From Heyndrickxia acidiproducens DSM 23148 (GTDB taxonomy: Bacteria; Bacillota; Bacilli; Bacillales; Bacillaceae_C): DNA of 55,675 bases. Both the position numbers and the translations under genes were made by a program. The stretch spans positions 1 through 55,675 of the forward strand of contig NZ_KB893993.1 in assembly GCF_000374345.1 (NCBI RefSeq), written 5' to 3'. How positions within the stretch are numbered: position 1 is the first letter of the stretch; every line of letters begins with the position of its first letter. Shown one piece after another: positions 33,876 to 42,791 of the stretch. The notes below the pieces were generated by a model. That model was given only the letters and a program-made list of their open reading frames with translations, ran no database searches and had not been told where the DNA came from.

Positions 33876-34661
33876 TTAATAAAAAGCAGCATCATCCCCC
33901 TCTAACACACGAAAAAAGAATGCATCCAGCTCTTGCACCATTTCGCGAGACGCCTTTACGCCTTCCATAGACGCCGCAAAATCCTGCAAACGTGCAACTT
34001 CGCGGTCCAAAAAAGCAGCCAAGCCGGAAAAATTGTCTGTTTCCGAATCCTGCGCAGTGCAGCCAGCCCGTTTTCTCTGCGCCAATTCCAGCACCAGTTC
34101 CTTGACCTGTACCCCGTCCGCATCCGCAGGCAAACATGCCAGCAGTGCCTCCAGCTCCAGAGGCGGAAATGTCCGGTTGCATTCGATCCAGCGCGCGGCA
34201 AGCACAGCTCTTGCCGCATACAAGGCATTTTTCAGTGCTCCCGGATCCTTTAAATTCGCCCAGGCCATATTCAAATAATGAAACAGACATGCCTTCGGAG
34301 AAAACAATGCCTGCGCCAAACGCCTGATTTCCTGCATAACACCGGGTTCTTCAGCATAAACCACTTCCGACTGCAGCCACTCAAGCAGCGAAGGGTTGGA
34401 TTTCCGCAACAAGCGCAGGGATTTGCGCAGATCCCAGCCGGACAGATCCAACCCGTCCTTTAACGCAAATTCGATCGTATCTTTCTTTTCTTCAATCGAC
34501 AAATACCAGCGCAATGGGTGGACATAGATGAACCGGACATCGTAATCGCTGTGCCGATCTGCAAGCCCAAAGGCCCGGCTGCCGGCTTCACAAGCGAATA
34601 AAATTTTCACATCATGCGTTGTCTCTACCGCCTGCAAATTTTGGATCATCCGTTCACGCAA
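33876..34661 (-). CDS. Nucleotidyltransferase-fold protein, YcgL-like
   Basis: Protein of 261 residues with an N-terminal polymerase-beta-type nucleotidyltransferase motif GSRAFGLADRHSDYDVRF (G-S...D-x-D, about residues 28-45). An alpha-helical region follows, with LRKSNPSLLEWLQSEVVY. It resembles the YcgL group of Bacillus (predicted nucleotidyltransferases of about 260 aa). Substrate unknown. The TTG start follows GAGGTG at nine bases. It is a single gene. Confidence 0.8.
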   Translation of the reverse strand: MRERMIQNLQAVETTHDVKILFACEAGSRAFGLADRHSDYDVRFIYVHPLRWYLSIEEKKDTIEFALKDGLDLSGWDLRKSLRLLRKSNPSLLEWLQSEVVYAEEPGVMQEIRRLAQALFSPKACLFHYLNMAWANLKDPGALKNALYAARAVLAARWIECNRTFPPLELEALLACLPADADGVQVKELVLELAQRKRAGCTAQDSETDNFSGLAAFLDREVARLQDFAASMEGVKASREMVQELDAFFFRVLEGDDAAFY

Positions 34662-34814
34662 AGCAACAACACCTCACAACTTGCAAATTCACTTTATAGT
34701 ATAACCATGTCTATCAGAATGGGAGGAAGAATGGAATAGAGTAAACAAAAAGAAGAATCATCCAAGGATGGAAGAAGCGGAGGGTTGTTAAGAAAGTGCG
34801 ATTTTTATGATCTG

Positions 34815-34841
34815 CAAAGTGGGGAAAACCCACCTTGCAGA
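34815..34841. other. Hairpin downstream of the comK-type gene
   Basis: CTGCAA-A-GTGGG / CCCAC-C-TTGCAG. A strong stem but no T run on the minus strand; a possible weak terminator. Confidence 0.45.
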
Positions 34842-34844
34842 CCA

Positions 34845-35354
34845 TTAGGAGTGGTTATTGCCGTTTTTGCGATTCCGCCGCGGCGGTATGTAACTGAAAG
34901 TACCGTTGAAAAATAAGGCACAGTTTGATGTCCGCTTGCATTGTTCGATATACGTATATTCTGAGCAGTTGAGTTTCAGTTTCTGATGATTTTTGAATTC
35001 TATGAGGAGTCCGTCTGGTGTGAGTTCATGTTGAAGGACATTCGCCAAAAAGATAAACTGGCAGTCAAAGGATAACGGTGACATGGTTGGCGTAGCAATG
35101 ATGTGAGGTTTCCCAATGATAACAGGCGGTTTGTTATAGCCGAACGTATCTCTGACTGCCCGCGCAGATCCCCAGTAGTCGCACAGGCGCAGGCGTTTAC
35201 AAGCACCGTCCAGAATATCAAGCTTGTTCTGCTTCGAATAGAACTTCCCTTCGCGATCATAAATCACCGTCTGATATTCAGGGTGGCGGGCAGCAGCTAA
35301 AGCATATGTCCCGCTGTTTACCAAATAATTTTGAATCTCTTTCAACAAATTCAT
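34845..35354 (-). CDS. comK: ComK-family competence transcription factor
   Basis: Protein of 169 residues matching the ComK family: the central RLCDYWGSARAVRDTFGYNK followed by PPVIIG and an FPT-like TPTMSPLSFDCQFI segment, as in B. subtilis ComK. ComK binds AT-boxes (AAAA-N5-TTTT) and activates DNA-uptake genes. It is slightly shorter than B. subtilis ComK (192). The start is uncertain: GGGAGG directly abuts the ATG at 35354, so the TTG codons at 35348 or 35345 may be used. It is divergent from a sigma-like gene. Several comK paralogues are common in Bacillaceae; whether this is the main one is not known. Confidence 0.82.
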   Translation of the reverse strand: MNLLKEIQNYLVNSGTYALAAARHPEYQTVIYDREGKFYSKQNKLDILDGACKRLRLCDYWGSARAVRDTFGYNKPPVIIGKPHIIATPTMSPLSFDCQFIFLANVLQHELTPDGLLIEFKNHQKLKLNCSEYTYIEQCKRTSNCALFFNGTFSYIPPRRNRKNGNNHS

Positions 35355-35762
35355 CCTCCCTTTTTATAAAACAAAAGTATTTCATAAGCTGAGTGAAAGT
35401 GCGCATATAAGCCAAATGTCCTAAAACAATGGCCCTCGATGCCCTTCATTCATCTTATTTACAATCTATTATACACAAAATCTGCGAAAAGAAAAGCATA
35501 AAATGACAATTTTCCCATTATTTATTAAAAAAATAATATTCCATTTAATCCTAAGCCGTTTTTCCTCACGAATCCCCATAAACAAACAAACCGATGCAAT
35601 AATCAACACCTTTTCTTAAAAATGTTCAAGCTTTCTCCGTGAAAATTTAAAATTTCCCCGCGGAAACTTCAAAATAGGCGATTCGCTCTCCGCCCTATAC
35701 CGCGCTATCGTAAAAACAACCCGGGAATAAAGGAAAAGCGCGCTTTCCAAAAGGGGAACCAC

Positions 35763-36242
35763 ATGGAAAGTTTTGAGCAAATACTCGAGCAGTACCGTCC
35801 GATGATCCATCACATGATCCGGAAACTGAACATTTACAAAAATCAGGAAGAATTTGAACAGATCGGCCTGATCGCACTTTGGGAAGCTTACGAAAATAGA
35901 CAGGAAGAGAAGGGGTCGTTTACAAGCTATGCGTATATCACAATCCGCGGCAAAATGCTGAAGGCTCTGTCGAAAGCACGGCGGACAGAGGATACGTTCG
36001 TATATCCGAAAGAGGAGTTTTGGAACGGGGAAACCGACCCCGACCTGCGCCCGCCGCTGGAACTTGAAACGCTGCTCGCCTACTGCGATGGCTTAACCGA
36101 AAATGAAACAAAATGGGTCGTCGGCACCTTTTACAACCAGCTGAAAATCAGTGAAATCGCCGAAAGAGAAGGCAAGTCGATCAGTGCTGTTAAAAAATGG
36201 CGGCAGGGGGCACTTGCCAAACTGAGAATGCGCAACCATTAA
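35763..36242 (+). CDS. Small sigma-70 family factor
   Basis: Protein of 159 residues with sigma region 2 (FEQIGLIALWEAYENRQEEK, SFTSYAYITIRGKML) and region 4 (LTENETKWVVGTFYNQLKISEIAEREG, SISAVKKWRQGALAKLR). Regions 1 and 3 are absent, as in ECF, SigH/ComX-like and phage-type factors. The start follows AAAAGGGGAACC. It lies divergent from the ComK gene with a 408-base AT-rich gap, which suggests, but does not prove, a role in competence or another stationary-phase programme. No anti-sigma gene is adjacent. Confidence 0.82.
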   Translation: MESFEQILEQYRPMIHHMIRKLNIYKNQEEFEQIGLIALWEAYENRQEEKGSFTSYAYITIRGKMLKALSKARRTEDTFVYPKEEFWNGETDPDLRPPLELETLLAYCDGLTENETKWVVGTFYNQLKISEIAEREGKSISAVKKWRQGALAKLRMRNH

Positions 36243-36275
36243 AAAAAGCGTGCGGTCTACCACCGCACGCCTTTC
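36241..36275. terminator. Bidirectional terminator between sigma gene and SGNH gene
   Basis: A run, GCGTGCGGT / ACCGCACGC, then CTTTC. It serves the convergent genes. Confidence 0.8.
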
Positions 36276-36277
36276 TG

Positions 36278-37093
36278 CTAGTCTGCGATAAAATAATCAC
36301 GCAAGTACTCGTACCAAACCTGCTCACCTTTTGCACTCGGTGCGGTCTGCTCTTCGCCCGAGAAAACAACATACGATTTAAATGCATCGCTGTCGGGATC
36401 CGGCCAGTTTTTCCAATGGTCGAGATAATCATAGCCTTCCATTTTCGAGAAGGTTTTCAGCTGCTCCACCTGATCTGGATAGTTCGTTGCCTGGTAAAGC
36501 GGATAGGAAGGCTGGATCAGGATAACGGCCTTGCCCCAAGCGTTCACCGCTGTCTTAATATCATCAAACTCGTTTTCCATAGCCACTTGCCCGTTATCAT
36601 TCAAAATAAACGGCTCAAACAGCACCATGTCCGGCGCAAAGTCAGCCACCTCCTGATGCTTCTCTTCACGGATAAACTCGTCAGAATTCAGATTGTAGGG
36701 GTACAGTGCAACGCTGATGTGGCTGCCATATGCATCTTTCAAAGCCTTCTTCAAATCGGCCCCCCAGCCATTTGAAGACGAACCCATTGCCTGCGAACCG
36801 ACAATCGCAATTTTATACGTCTTATTCTGCTTCAGTGCCGTCTTAAATTCAGACCGTGCTTTCTTTGGCCAGTTGGCGGTGTAGTCCTCCAGTTTCGCAT
36901 CCGGTTCAGCAGCATTTGTCTTCGCTTCTTTCTCTTTAGGCGTACTTACTGTTTTTGCCGGCGCAGTTGTGGAAGCATCTGCGGGAGTACTGTTGAAATG
37001 CTCTACACTGGTCTTATGGTTCCAATACAGATTCCCGCCCAGCAGCACAACAATCGTTGCAAGAACGGAAATCAGCATCATGAAAAATTTCAT
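36278..37093 (-). CDS. SGNH/GDSL-like secreted or membrane-anchored protein
   Basis: Protein of 271 residues: an N-terminal membrane helix or signal anchor (residues about 3-22), a threonine/alanine/lysine-rich linker to about 75, then an SGNH-hydrolase-like domain. Block I reads IAIVGSQAMGSSSNGWG, where GDS is expected, so the usual nucleophile position is not canonical. A C-terminal YLDHW segment may correspond to the DxxH block. The ATG at 37093 follows GGAGG at ten bases. Divergent from the EPS operon, it may modify (for example deacetylate) the polymer; this is inference. Confidence 0.72.
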   Translation of the reverse strand: MKFFMMLISVLATIVVLLGGNLYWNHKTSVEHFNSTPADASTTAPAKTVSTPKEKEAKTNAAEPDAKLEDYTANWPKKARSEFKTALKQNKTYKIAIVGSQAMGSSSNGWGADLKKALKDAYGSHISVALYPYNLNSDEFIREEKHQEVADFAPDMVLFEPFILNDNGQVAMENEFDDIKTAVNAWGKAVILIQPSYPLYQATNYPDQVEQLKTFSKMEGYDYLDHWKNWPDPDSDAFKSYVVFSGEEQTAPSAKGEQVWYEYLRDYFIAD

Positions 37094-37434
37094 ATCATCA
37101 AAACCTCCAAACAAAAAAATAGAAAACGAAACAAGACATAACTATTCAAATTATGACAAAAAAATCCATGTTCCACAACAAAAAATGCATCAAACACATG
37201 CATTTGTCCGATAATTGCCTTCTTTTACATTGCCTTCATCGTTTCGATACAGAACTTTTATCCCGTCCTAACAAATTCGTAAAGCCAGTACAGTAAAATG
37301 ATCCTTGTCAAATCATATGACAAGGAAAATCAAGGGAAATCATGTAATGCTATTTTATTAGACAGGTTTTTATGTTTTAATACTACATGTAACAAAAAAA
37401 TGATAAATATGACATTTGTCCGTAAATATTAAGA

Positions 37435-37449
37435 AAAATATGGTATAAT
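37435..37449 (+). promoter_or_regulatory. Extended -10 promoter of the EPS operon
   Basis: TGGTATAAT (37441-37449), an extended -10, with no good -35 at standard distance. It is the best promoter candidate in the 430-base gap before the first EPS gene. Confidence 0.5.
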
Positions 37450-37525
37450 GAAAAATGATTTTTTTATCCTATGATTATTCTACTATTATTTATTGTAATA
37501 ATGCCGTCGATTTAAGGAGGAAAAC

Positions 37526-38263
37526 ATGGAAGAAACAATTAGTTTAAAAGATTTAATGCAGGTATTGCGCAAGCGAATGATGATGATAACGTTGATTGCG
37601 CTGGCAGCTATGGTTGTAACAGCTGTTATCAGCTATTTTGTGATCACGCCGGTATATGAATCTTCTACACAGATTCTCGTCAACAAAGCAAGTGATGACC
37701 AGTCATTATATACGGCAAACGAAGTCCAAACAAATGTGCAATTGGTCAATACATACAATGTCATTATCAAAAGCCCTGCTATTTTGGATAAAGTCATCAA
37801 AGACCTGAAGTTAGATATGACGACGGATGAATTGAACGAAAAACTGACCATAAGCAGTGAACAAAATTCGCAAGTCTTTACGTTATCGGTCAAGGATACG
37901 GATCCTTATATGGCAGCGAAGATTGCCAATAAAATCGGCGATGTGTTTAAAAGGCAGATTAAAAGCATTATGAAGGTCGATAATGTCACCGTGATTTCAA
38001 AAGCACAAGTTCCACAAGTCCCTGTACAGCCAAAACCATTACTTAATATTGCGATTGCTTTGGTCGTTGGGTTAATGGTTGGTGTCGCGGTTGCCTTCCT
38101 GCTCGAATACCTGGATAACACCATTAAGGATGAGCAGGATATTGAAAACATTTTGGAATTGCCTGTTCTCGGCGTGATCGGCCAGATTGACGACCAGGAA
38201 CTGGCATCATCCCATCGTTCAGGAAAAAAAACAAAGAGAAAGGTTGAGACGATTGGCGCCTAA
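37526..38263 (+). CDS. EPS chain-length / tyrosine-kinase modulator (Wzz, CapA/TkmA type)
   Basis: Membrane protein of 245 residues with two transmembrane helices (about residues 20-42 and 172-194) enclosing an extracellular Wzz domain. The cytoplasmic C-terminus binds and activates the partner kinase, as in TkmA and EpsA. Proline-rich VPQVPVQPKPLLNIAIALVV precedes the second helix, as is typical. The start follows AAGGAGGAAA. It is the first gene of the EPS operon; the kinase start overlaps its stop. Confidence 0.9.
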   Translation: MEETISLKDLMQVLRKRMMMITLIALAAMVVTAVISYFVITPVYESSTQILVNKASDDQSLYTANEVQTNVQLVNTYNVIIKSPAILDKVIKDLKLDMTTDELNEKLTISSEQNSQVFTLSVKDTDPYMAAKIANKIGDVFKRQIKSIMKVDNVTVISKAQVPQVPVQPKPLLNIAIALVVGLMVGVAVAFLLEYLDNTIKDEQDIENILELPVLGVIGQIDDQELASSHRSGKKTKRKVETIGA

Positions 38264-38945
38264 GAAACATAAGACACACAATACAAGAAGAAAACTCATT
38301 TCAAAACTAAATCCGATGTCGCCAATCTCCGAACAATTCCGGACGATCCGAACGAATATCAGCTTTGCTTCCGTAGACAAAGAAATGCGGTTGTTAATGG
38401 TGACGTCAAGCGGACCCGGAGAAGGGAAATCAACCGTGCTTGCGAACTTAGCAGTCGTCTTTGCTCAGCAAGGGAAAAAGGTACTGCTCATCGATGCGGA
38501 CTTGCGCCGCCCAACGGCTCACTATACTTTTGGGTTGACCAATACATTTGGTTTGACAACTGTACTGACAAAACAAGGCAGCTTGAATGAGACAATTTCA
38601 AAAACGGAGGTTGAAAATTTGCACGTCCTCCCGAGCGGACCAATCCCGCCCAATCCGGCCGAACTTTTAAGTTCACGGATGATGACAGAGCTTTTGAAGA
38701 AAGCAAAAGAAGACTACCATGTCGTTTTGCTAGACACGCCGCCGGTGCTTGCGGTTACGGATGCACAGGTCTTAACCAATCAGTGCGATGGCACGATTCT
38801 CGTGGTCTCAAGCGGGAAAGCGGAAGTGGAAGAAGTAAAAAAGACAAAAGACCTGCTTTTAAGTGCCAACTCCAATTTGCTGGGAGTCGTCCTGAATAAC
38901 CGGAAAACCCAGCATACGCATTATTATTATTACGGAAAAGAATAA
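38253..38945 (+). CDS. BY-kinase: bacterial tyrosine kinase for EPS regulation (CpsD/EpsB/PtkA type)
   Basis: Cytoplasmic tyrosine kinase of 230 residues. Walker A SGPGEGKST, Walker A' LLIDADLRRP and Walker B VVLLDTPPV are intact, preceded by SEQFRTIRTNISFAS. The C-terminal tyrosine cluster (HYYYYGKE) is the autophosphorylation tail. The TTG at 38253 is preferred: it follows AGAGAAAGG at nine bases and gives the family length. It forms an active pair with the upstream Wzz protein and is reversed by the PHP phosphatase. Confidence 0.9.
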   Translation: MAPKKHKTHNTRRKLISKLNPMSPISEQFRTIRTNISFASVDKEMRLLMVTSSGPGEGKSTVLANLAVVFAQQGKKVLLIDADLRRPTAHYTFGLTNTFGLTTVLTKQGSLNETISKTEVENLHVLPSGPIPPNPAELLSSRMMTELLKKAKEDYHVVLLDTPPVLAVTDAQVLTNQCDGTILVVSSGKAEVEEVKKTKDLLLSANSNLLGVVLNNRKTQHTHYYYYGKE

Positions 38946-39092
38946 ACCATTTTCCAAAATGATATTTCATCTTTTGTAGAAAAATGGTAAAATAGGACTA
39001 TTAAAATCTAATAGGAACATATTTGGTCTATTTCGGTCTAGATTGTTATTTAATTTCAATAAAGACTATACTGAATGTTTGGAGGGGTTTGT

Positions 39093-39857
39093 ATGATTGA
39101 TATCCACTGCCATATCCTTCCCGGCATAGATGATGGGGCACAAAATCTATACGATAGTCTGGATATGGCGAAACAAGCTGTATCCCAGGGGATTGATACG
39201 ATCATTGCAACCCCCCACCATATGAACGGCCGCTATGAAAACCGGAAAGCGGATATTATGGAAAAAGTGCAGGAACTAAATAAGAGATTAACAGAAGAAC
39301 AAATTGACCTCACAATTCTTCCCGGCCAAGAAAACCGAATTTTCGGCGAAATCTTAGAAGGCTATGAAAAAGGCGAAATCCAAACTTTGGCAGATTCTTC
39401 TTATGTCTTTATCGAGTTTCCGACAGGCCATGTCCCGCATTATGCGGAGACCTTGCTTTATGATCTGCAGGTAAAAGGATTGATGCCGATCATTGTCCAT
39501 CCGGAAAGAAACAGCGAACTGATGCAAAACCCCGACCGTCTTTATGAAATGGTCAATTCGGGAACCGCAACGCAAATTACCGCCGCCAGTTTAACAGGAG
39601 CGTTCGGCAAGAAAATTAAAAAGTTCGGCGAGCAGCTGATCGAAGCCAACTTAACCCATTTCTTAGCTTCAGATGCCCATAATGTAAAGAACCGTGCTTT
39701 TAAAATGGAAGAAGCAGTTGAAGAAGTCGAAAAGAAATACGGAACAGATATGCTATACTTTTTTACGGAAAATGCCGAGCTACTCGTAAATGGCCAGAAT
39801 ATATACAGAGAAGTGCCGCAGCCCATTAAGCAAAAAAAATTGTTCGGGCTTTTTTAA
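39093..39857 (+). CDS. PHP-type protein-tyrosine phosphatase (CpsB/YwqE type)
   Basis: Metal-dependent phosphatase of 254 residues. It starts with MIDIHCHILPGIDDGA (metal-binding histidines), followed by TIIATPHHMNG, IVHPERN and ASDAHN, all metal ligands of the PHP fold. It dephosphorylates the BY-kinase. The ATG at 39093 follows GGAGGGG. Confidence 0.93.
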   Translation: MIDIHCHILPGIDDGAQNLYDSLDMAKQAVSQGIDTIIATPHHMNGRYENRKADIMEKVQELNKRLTEEQIDLTILPGQENRIFGEILEGYEKGEIQTLADSSYVFIEFPTGHVPHYAETLLYDLQVKGLMPIIVHPERNSELMQNPDRLYEMVNSGTATQITAASLTGAFGKKIKKFGEQLIEANLTHFLASDAHNVKNRAFKMEEAVEEVEKKYGTDMLYFFTENAELLVNGQNIYREVPQPIKQKKLFGLF

Positions 39858-39914
39858 TCAAAAGTGTCTTACTTACAAAGCAAGTTTCTCATTTGGTTCA
39901 TTCTTATGTAATAT

Positions 39915-40045
39915 TTTGGACATGTCTCCAATCCGATATCACGGGAGGCACTCGGTCATGCTGTGGGTGTTCAGTAATTTCACCTTAGACGCCAGTCGCC
40001 AAGAGTATGATGTGAGGACGGGTTAGATGCCCTATTTTATTACCC
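39915..40045 (+). ncRNA. Probable EAR (epsC-type) processive antitermination RNA
   Basis: A conserved-looking, non-coding segment between the PHP phosphatase gene and galU, with structured pieces including CACGGGAGGCACTCGGTCATG and CAGTAATTTCACCTTAGACGC. EAR elements occupy this position in Bacillus eps operons and let RNA polymerase read through terminators in the long operon. I base the call on location, length and overall appearance from memory of the family, not on a covariance search. Boundaries are approximate. Confidence 0.6.
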
Positions 40046-40146
40046 AAGAAACAAAAGTTGAAACACATTAAAAAAAAATTAGCAGGTCATATGATAGATG
40101 ATACAACAAAAATTTTAAAGATTGGTTAAAATAAGGGGGTTTTAAC

Positions 40147-41043
40147 GTGAAAAAAGTAAGAAAAGCAATTATTCCCGCAGCTGGTTTAGGGACAAGATTC
40201 TTGCCTGCTACAAAAGCGATGCCAAAAGAAATGCTGCCAATTGTCGATAAGCCAACGATCCAATACATCGTTGAAGAAGCCGTTGAATCAGGCATTGAAG
40301 ATATTATTATTGTTACCGGAAAAGGAAAAAGAGCGATTGAGGACCATTTTGATAATGCTTGGGAACTGGAACAAAATCTTGCCGAAAAAGGCAAGTTCGA
40401 CCTCTTAGATAAAGTCCGCTATTCTTCTAATTTAGCCAATATCCACTATATCCGACAGAAAGAACCTCTTGGGCTGGGACATGCTGTATGGTGTGCACGT
40501 AATTTTATTGGGGACGAGCCATTTGCGGTTCTGCTTGGTGATGATATCGTGCAGAATGACCCGCCATGTTTAAAACAACTCATTGATCAATATGAACTCA
40601 CACATTCCTCGATTATCGGTGTGCAGGAAGTGCCAGAAGATGAAACCCACCGTTATGGGATCATTGCCCCTGCATCACAAAATGGACGTAGTTATCAAGT
40701 AGAAAAGTTTGTTGAGAAACCAGAACAGGGGACGGCACCTTCTAATCTTGCAATTATAGGACGCTATCTGCTAACTCCAGGAATATTTATGTTTTTGGAT
40801 AAACAAGAAAAAGGTGCCGGCGGAGAGATACAGTTGACCGACGCGATTCAGCAATTGAATCAGATTCAGAGAGTGTTTGCTTATCAGTTTGAAGGAAAAA
40901 GATTTGATGTTGGGGAGAAGTTAGGGTTTATCCAATCCCAAATTGAAATGGCCTTAAAAGATGAGACAATTAGTAGTGATCTATTAGATCTAATGAGAGG
41001 AATTGTTAGAAAAACTTGTGTAGATGCACTGGAATCAAAATAG
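40147..41043 (+). CDS. galU: UTP-glucose-1-phosphate uridylyltransferase
   Basis: Enzyme of 298 residues that makes UDP-glucose for polysaccharide synthesis. Signatures: [22 protein letters not shown], then [22 protein letters not shown] and VLLGDDIV. The GTG start follows AAGGGGG. Being inside the EPS locus, it likely supplies a dedicated UDP-glucose pool. Base composition becomes more AT-rich from its 3' end onward. Confidence 0.93.
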   Translation: MKKVRKAIIPAAGLGTRFLPATKAMPKEMLPIVDKPTIQYIVEEAVESGIEDIIIVTGKGKRAIEDHFDNAWELEQNLAEKGKFDLLDKVRYSSNLANIHYIRQKEPLGLGHAVWCARNFIGDEPFAVLLGDDIVQNDPPCLKQLIDQYELTHSSIIGVQEVPEDETHRYGIIAPASQNGRSYQVEKFVEKPEQGTAPSNLAIIGRYLLTPGIFMFLDKQEKGAGGEIQLTDAIQQLNQIQRVFAYQFEGKRFDVGEKLGFIQSQIEMALKDETISSDLLDLMRGIVRKTCVDALESK

Positions 41044-41055
41044 GGGGAATGTGTA

Positions 41056-41745
41056 ATGGCTGAATCCAGTTATGCTACTAGTTCAGTTGTAAATAAAGCT
41101 ACTTTAGTAAAGGCTAAAAGGATCGAATTACATGAGAAGAAGTCCTATACTATATTAAAAAGATGTATGGATATTATTGGAGCAAGTCTAGGAATTATAT
41201 GTTTATTATGGCTATTATTAATCGTTGCTATACTAATAAAGATTGAAGATCCGAGAGGTCCCATTTTTTTTAAGCAAATTCGAGTTGGAAAAAATGGTAA
41301 GAAATTTTATATGTATAAATTTCGCTCAATGGTTACAAATGCTGAAGAGCAATTAAAAGATCTCTTAAGATTCAACGAAATTGAAGGTGCCATGTTTAAA
41401 TTAAAGGATGATCCCAGAGTAACTAAGATAGGTAAATATATTAGGAAAACCAGTATTGACGAACTGCCACAATTGTGGAATGTATTGAAGGGTGATATGA
41501 GTTTAGTAGGTCCAAGGCCTCCACTTCCTAGAGAAGTTAAAGAATATACGGAGTATGATATTCAAAGGTTATTCGTTACGCCAGGTTGCACTGGCTTATG
41601 GCAAGTAAGTGGAAGAAACAATATCAGCTTTAAAGATATGGTTGAGTTAGATTTGAAGTATATAAAGGAAAGGTCAATTTATAATGATATTAAAATTATT
41701 GTAAAAACAGTAGTAATTATGTTTAATTCAAAAGGCGCCTATTAA
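41056..41745 (+). CDS. Undecaprenyl-phosphate sugar phosphotransferase (initiating enzyme)
   Basis: Bacterial sugar transferase of 229 residues that transfers a sugar-1-phosphate to undecaprenyl phosphate, the first step of repeat-unit assembly. It has one membrane helix (about residues 36-58), then KIEDPRGPIFFKQIRVGKNG, MYKFRSM, SIDELPQLWNVLKGDMS, LVGPRPPLP and TPGCTGLWQVSGRN. It is the short EpsL/WbaP C-terminal type, without the N-terminal extension of WcaJ-like proteins. The start follows GGGGGAATG. Confidence 0.92.
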   Translation: MAESSYATSSVVNKATLVKAKRIELHEKKSYTILKRCMDIIGASLGIICLLWLLLIVAILIKIEDPRGPIFFKQIRVGKNGKKFYMYKFRSMVTNAEEQLKDLLRFNEIEGAMFKLKDDPRVTKIGKYIRKTSIDELPQLWNVLKGDMSLVGPRPPLPREVKEYTEYDIQRLFVTPGCTGLWQVSGRNNISFKDMVELDLKYIKERSIYNDIKIIVKTVVIMFNSKGAY

Positions 41746-41771
41746 ATAAGTTTTATTATTGGGGGTATATC

Positions 41772-42734
41772 GTGAATTTAATCTCTACTTCTTCAGTTGA
41801 TGTCGTTATTGTAACCTATGGTAATAGATGGGATTTTTTAAAACGTGTATTAGACAGAGTTTCTGAATTGGGCGAAGTAAATAAAATTATCTTAATTGAT
41901 AATGGAACAAGTTATTCATTAGGTGATAATATAAAGAAGTTTAGAAACATAATATTATACTCATTTGAAAGAAATGAGGGCTCTGCTAAAGGTTTTTACC
42001 GAGGAATAGAGTTAGCATTACATGAAGATGGTCAGTATGTCTGGTTATTAGATGATGATAATTTACCTAATAAAAATGCATTATATAGTTTAAGGACAGC
42101 TCAATATCATTTAAAAAATGAGGATAAAAAATTTTTGTTGAGTTCATTTCGGAATGATAGAAAGGAATTAATAGAGAACAAAGGTCAAAAGTTCTACAAA
42201 AACTCTTTTTTTGAATTTCACATTAAGAAAAAGTTAATTAAGAAGATACCTGAGCGATTGAATGAAAATAATCTTATAAAATGCGAAGCAGTTCCATATG
42301 GAGGTTTGCTACTTGATAAGAGCCTAATAAGCGAAAAAGATTTGCCAAACCAAGAATATTATCTATATTGTGACGACATTGATTTCACTTATAGGTTCAC
42401 ATTAAAAGGGTATGATATATATTGTGTTACAGATAGTGTTATTGTAGATTTAGAAAGTTCTTGGTATAGAAAAGAGAAAGTGCCAATGTTTAAAGGAATT
42501 TTTAAAACTAATGACCTTATAAGAGGGCTGTACTCCATAAGAAATAGGGTTTATTTTGAAAAAAAGTTTATAGCGTCCTCAAAATTAGCATACATCACTA
42601 ATATATTTATATATATGGCCTTTGTTTGGTTAAAGTATATGCCTAAAACAAAGAAGGGCTTTTTGAAATTCTATAGAATTTGTAATGCGATTGGTCAGGG
42701 GTGGAGAGGTAAGCTAGGAAGGGACATACAATAG
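41772..42734 (+). CDS. Family 2 glycosyltransferase
   Basis: Glycosyltransferase of 320 residues. The GT-A signature VVIVTYGNR near the start, a metal-binding DxD-like WLLDDDNLP, and a later YYLYCDDIDFTYRFTLKGYD resemble rhamnosyl- or galactofuranosyl-transferases of the RfbF/GlfT type. Donor and acceptor are unknown; dTDP-rhamnose is made by the rml genes of this locus. The GTG start follows GGGGGT. Codon use is very AT-rich compared with flanking chromosome. Confidence 0.85.
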   Translation: MNLISTSSVDVVIVTYGNRWDFLKRVLDRVSELGEVNKIILIDNGTSYSLGDNIKKFRNIILYSFERNEGSAKGFYRGIELALHEDGQYVWLLDDDNLPNKNALYSLRTAQYHLKNEDKKFLLSSFRNDRKELIENKGQKFYKNSFFEFHIKKKLIKKIPERLNENNLIKCEAVPYGGLLLDKSLISEKDLPNQEYYLYCDDIDFTYRFTLKGYDIYCVTDSVIVDLESSWYRKEKVPMFKGIFKTNDLIRGLYSIRNRVYFEKKFIASSKLAYITNIFIYMAFVWLKYMPKTKKGFLKFYRICNAIGQGWRGKLGRDIQ

Positions 42735-42791
42735 TAATATTGTGGAATGAAACTTAATTTAATATAATTGTTATACATTAGGAGATTTACA

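Noticed and set aside
34815..34841. Full rho-independent terminator after comK
   Set aside because: The stem is strong but no T tract follows on the minus strand, so only a hairpin is recorded.
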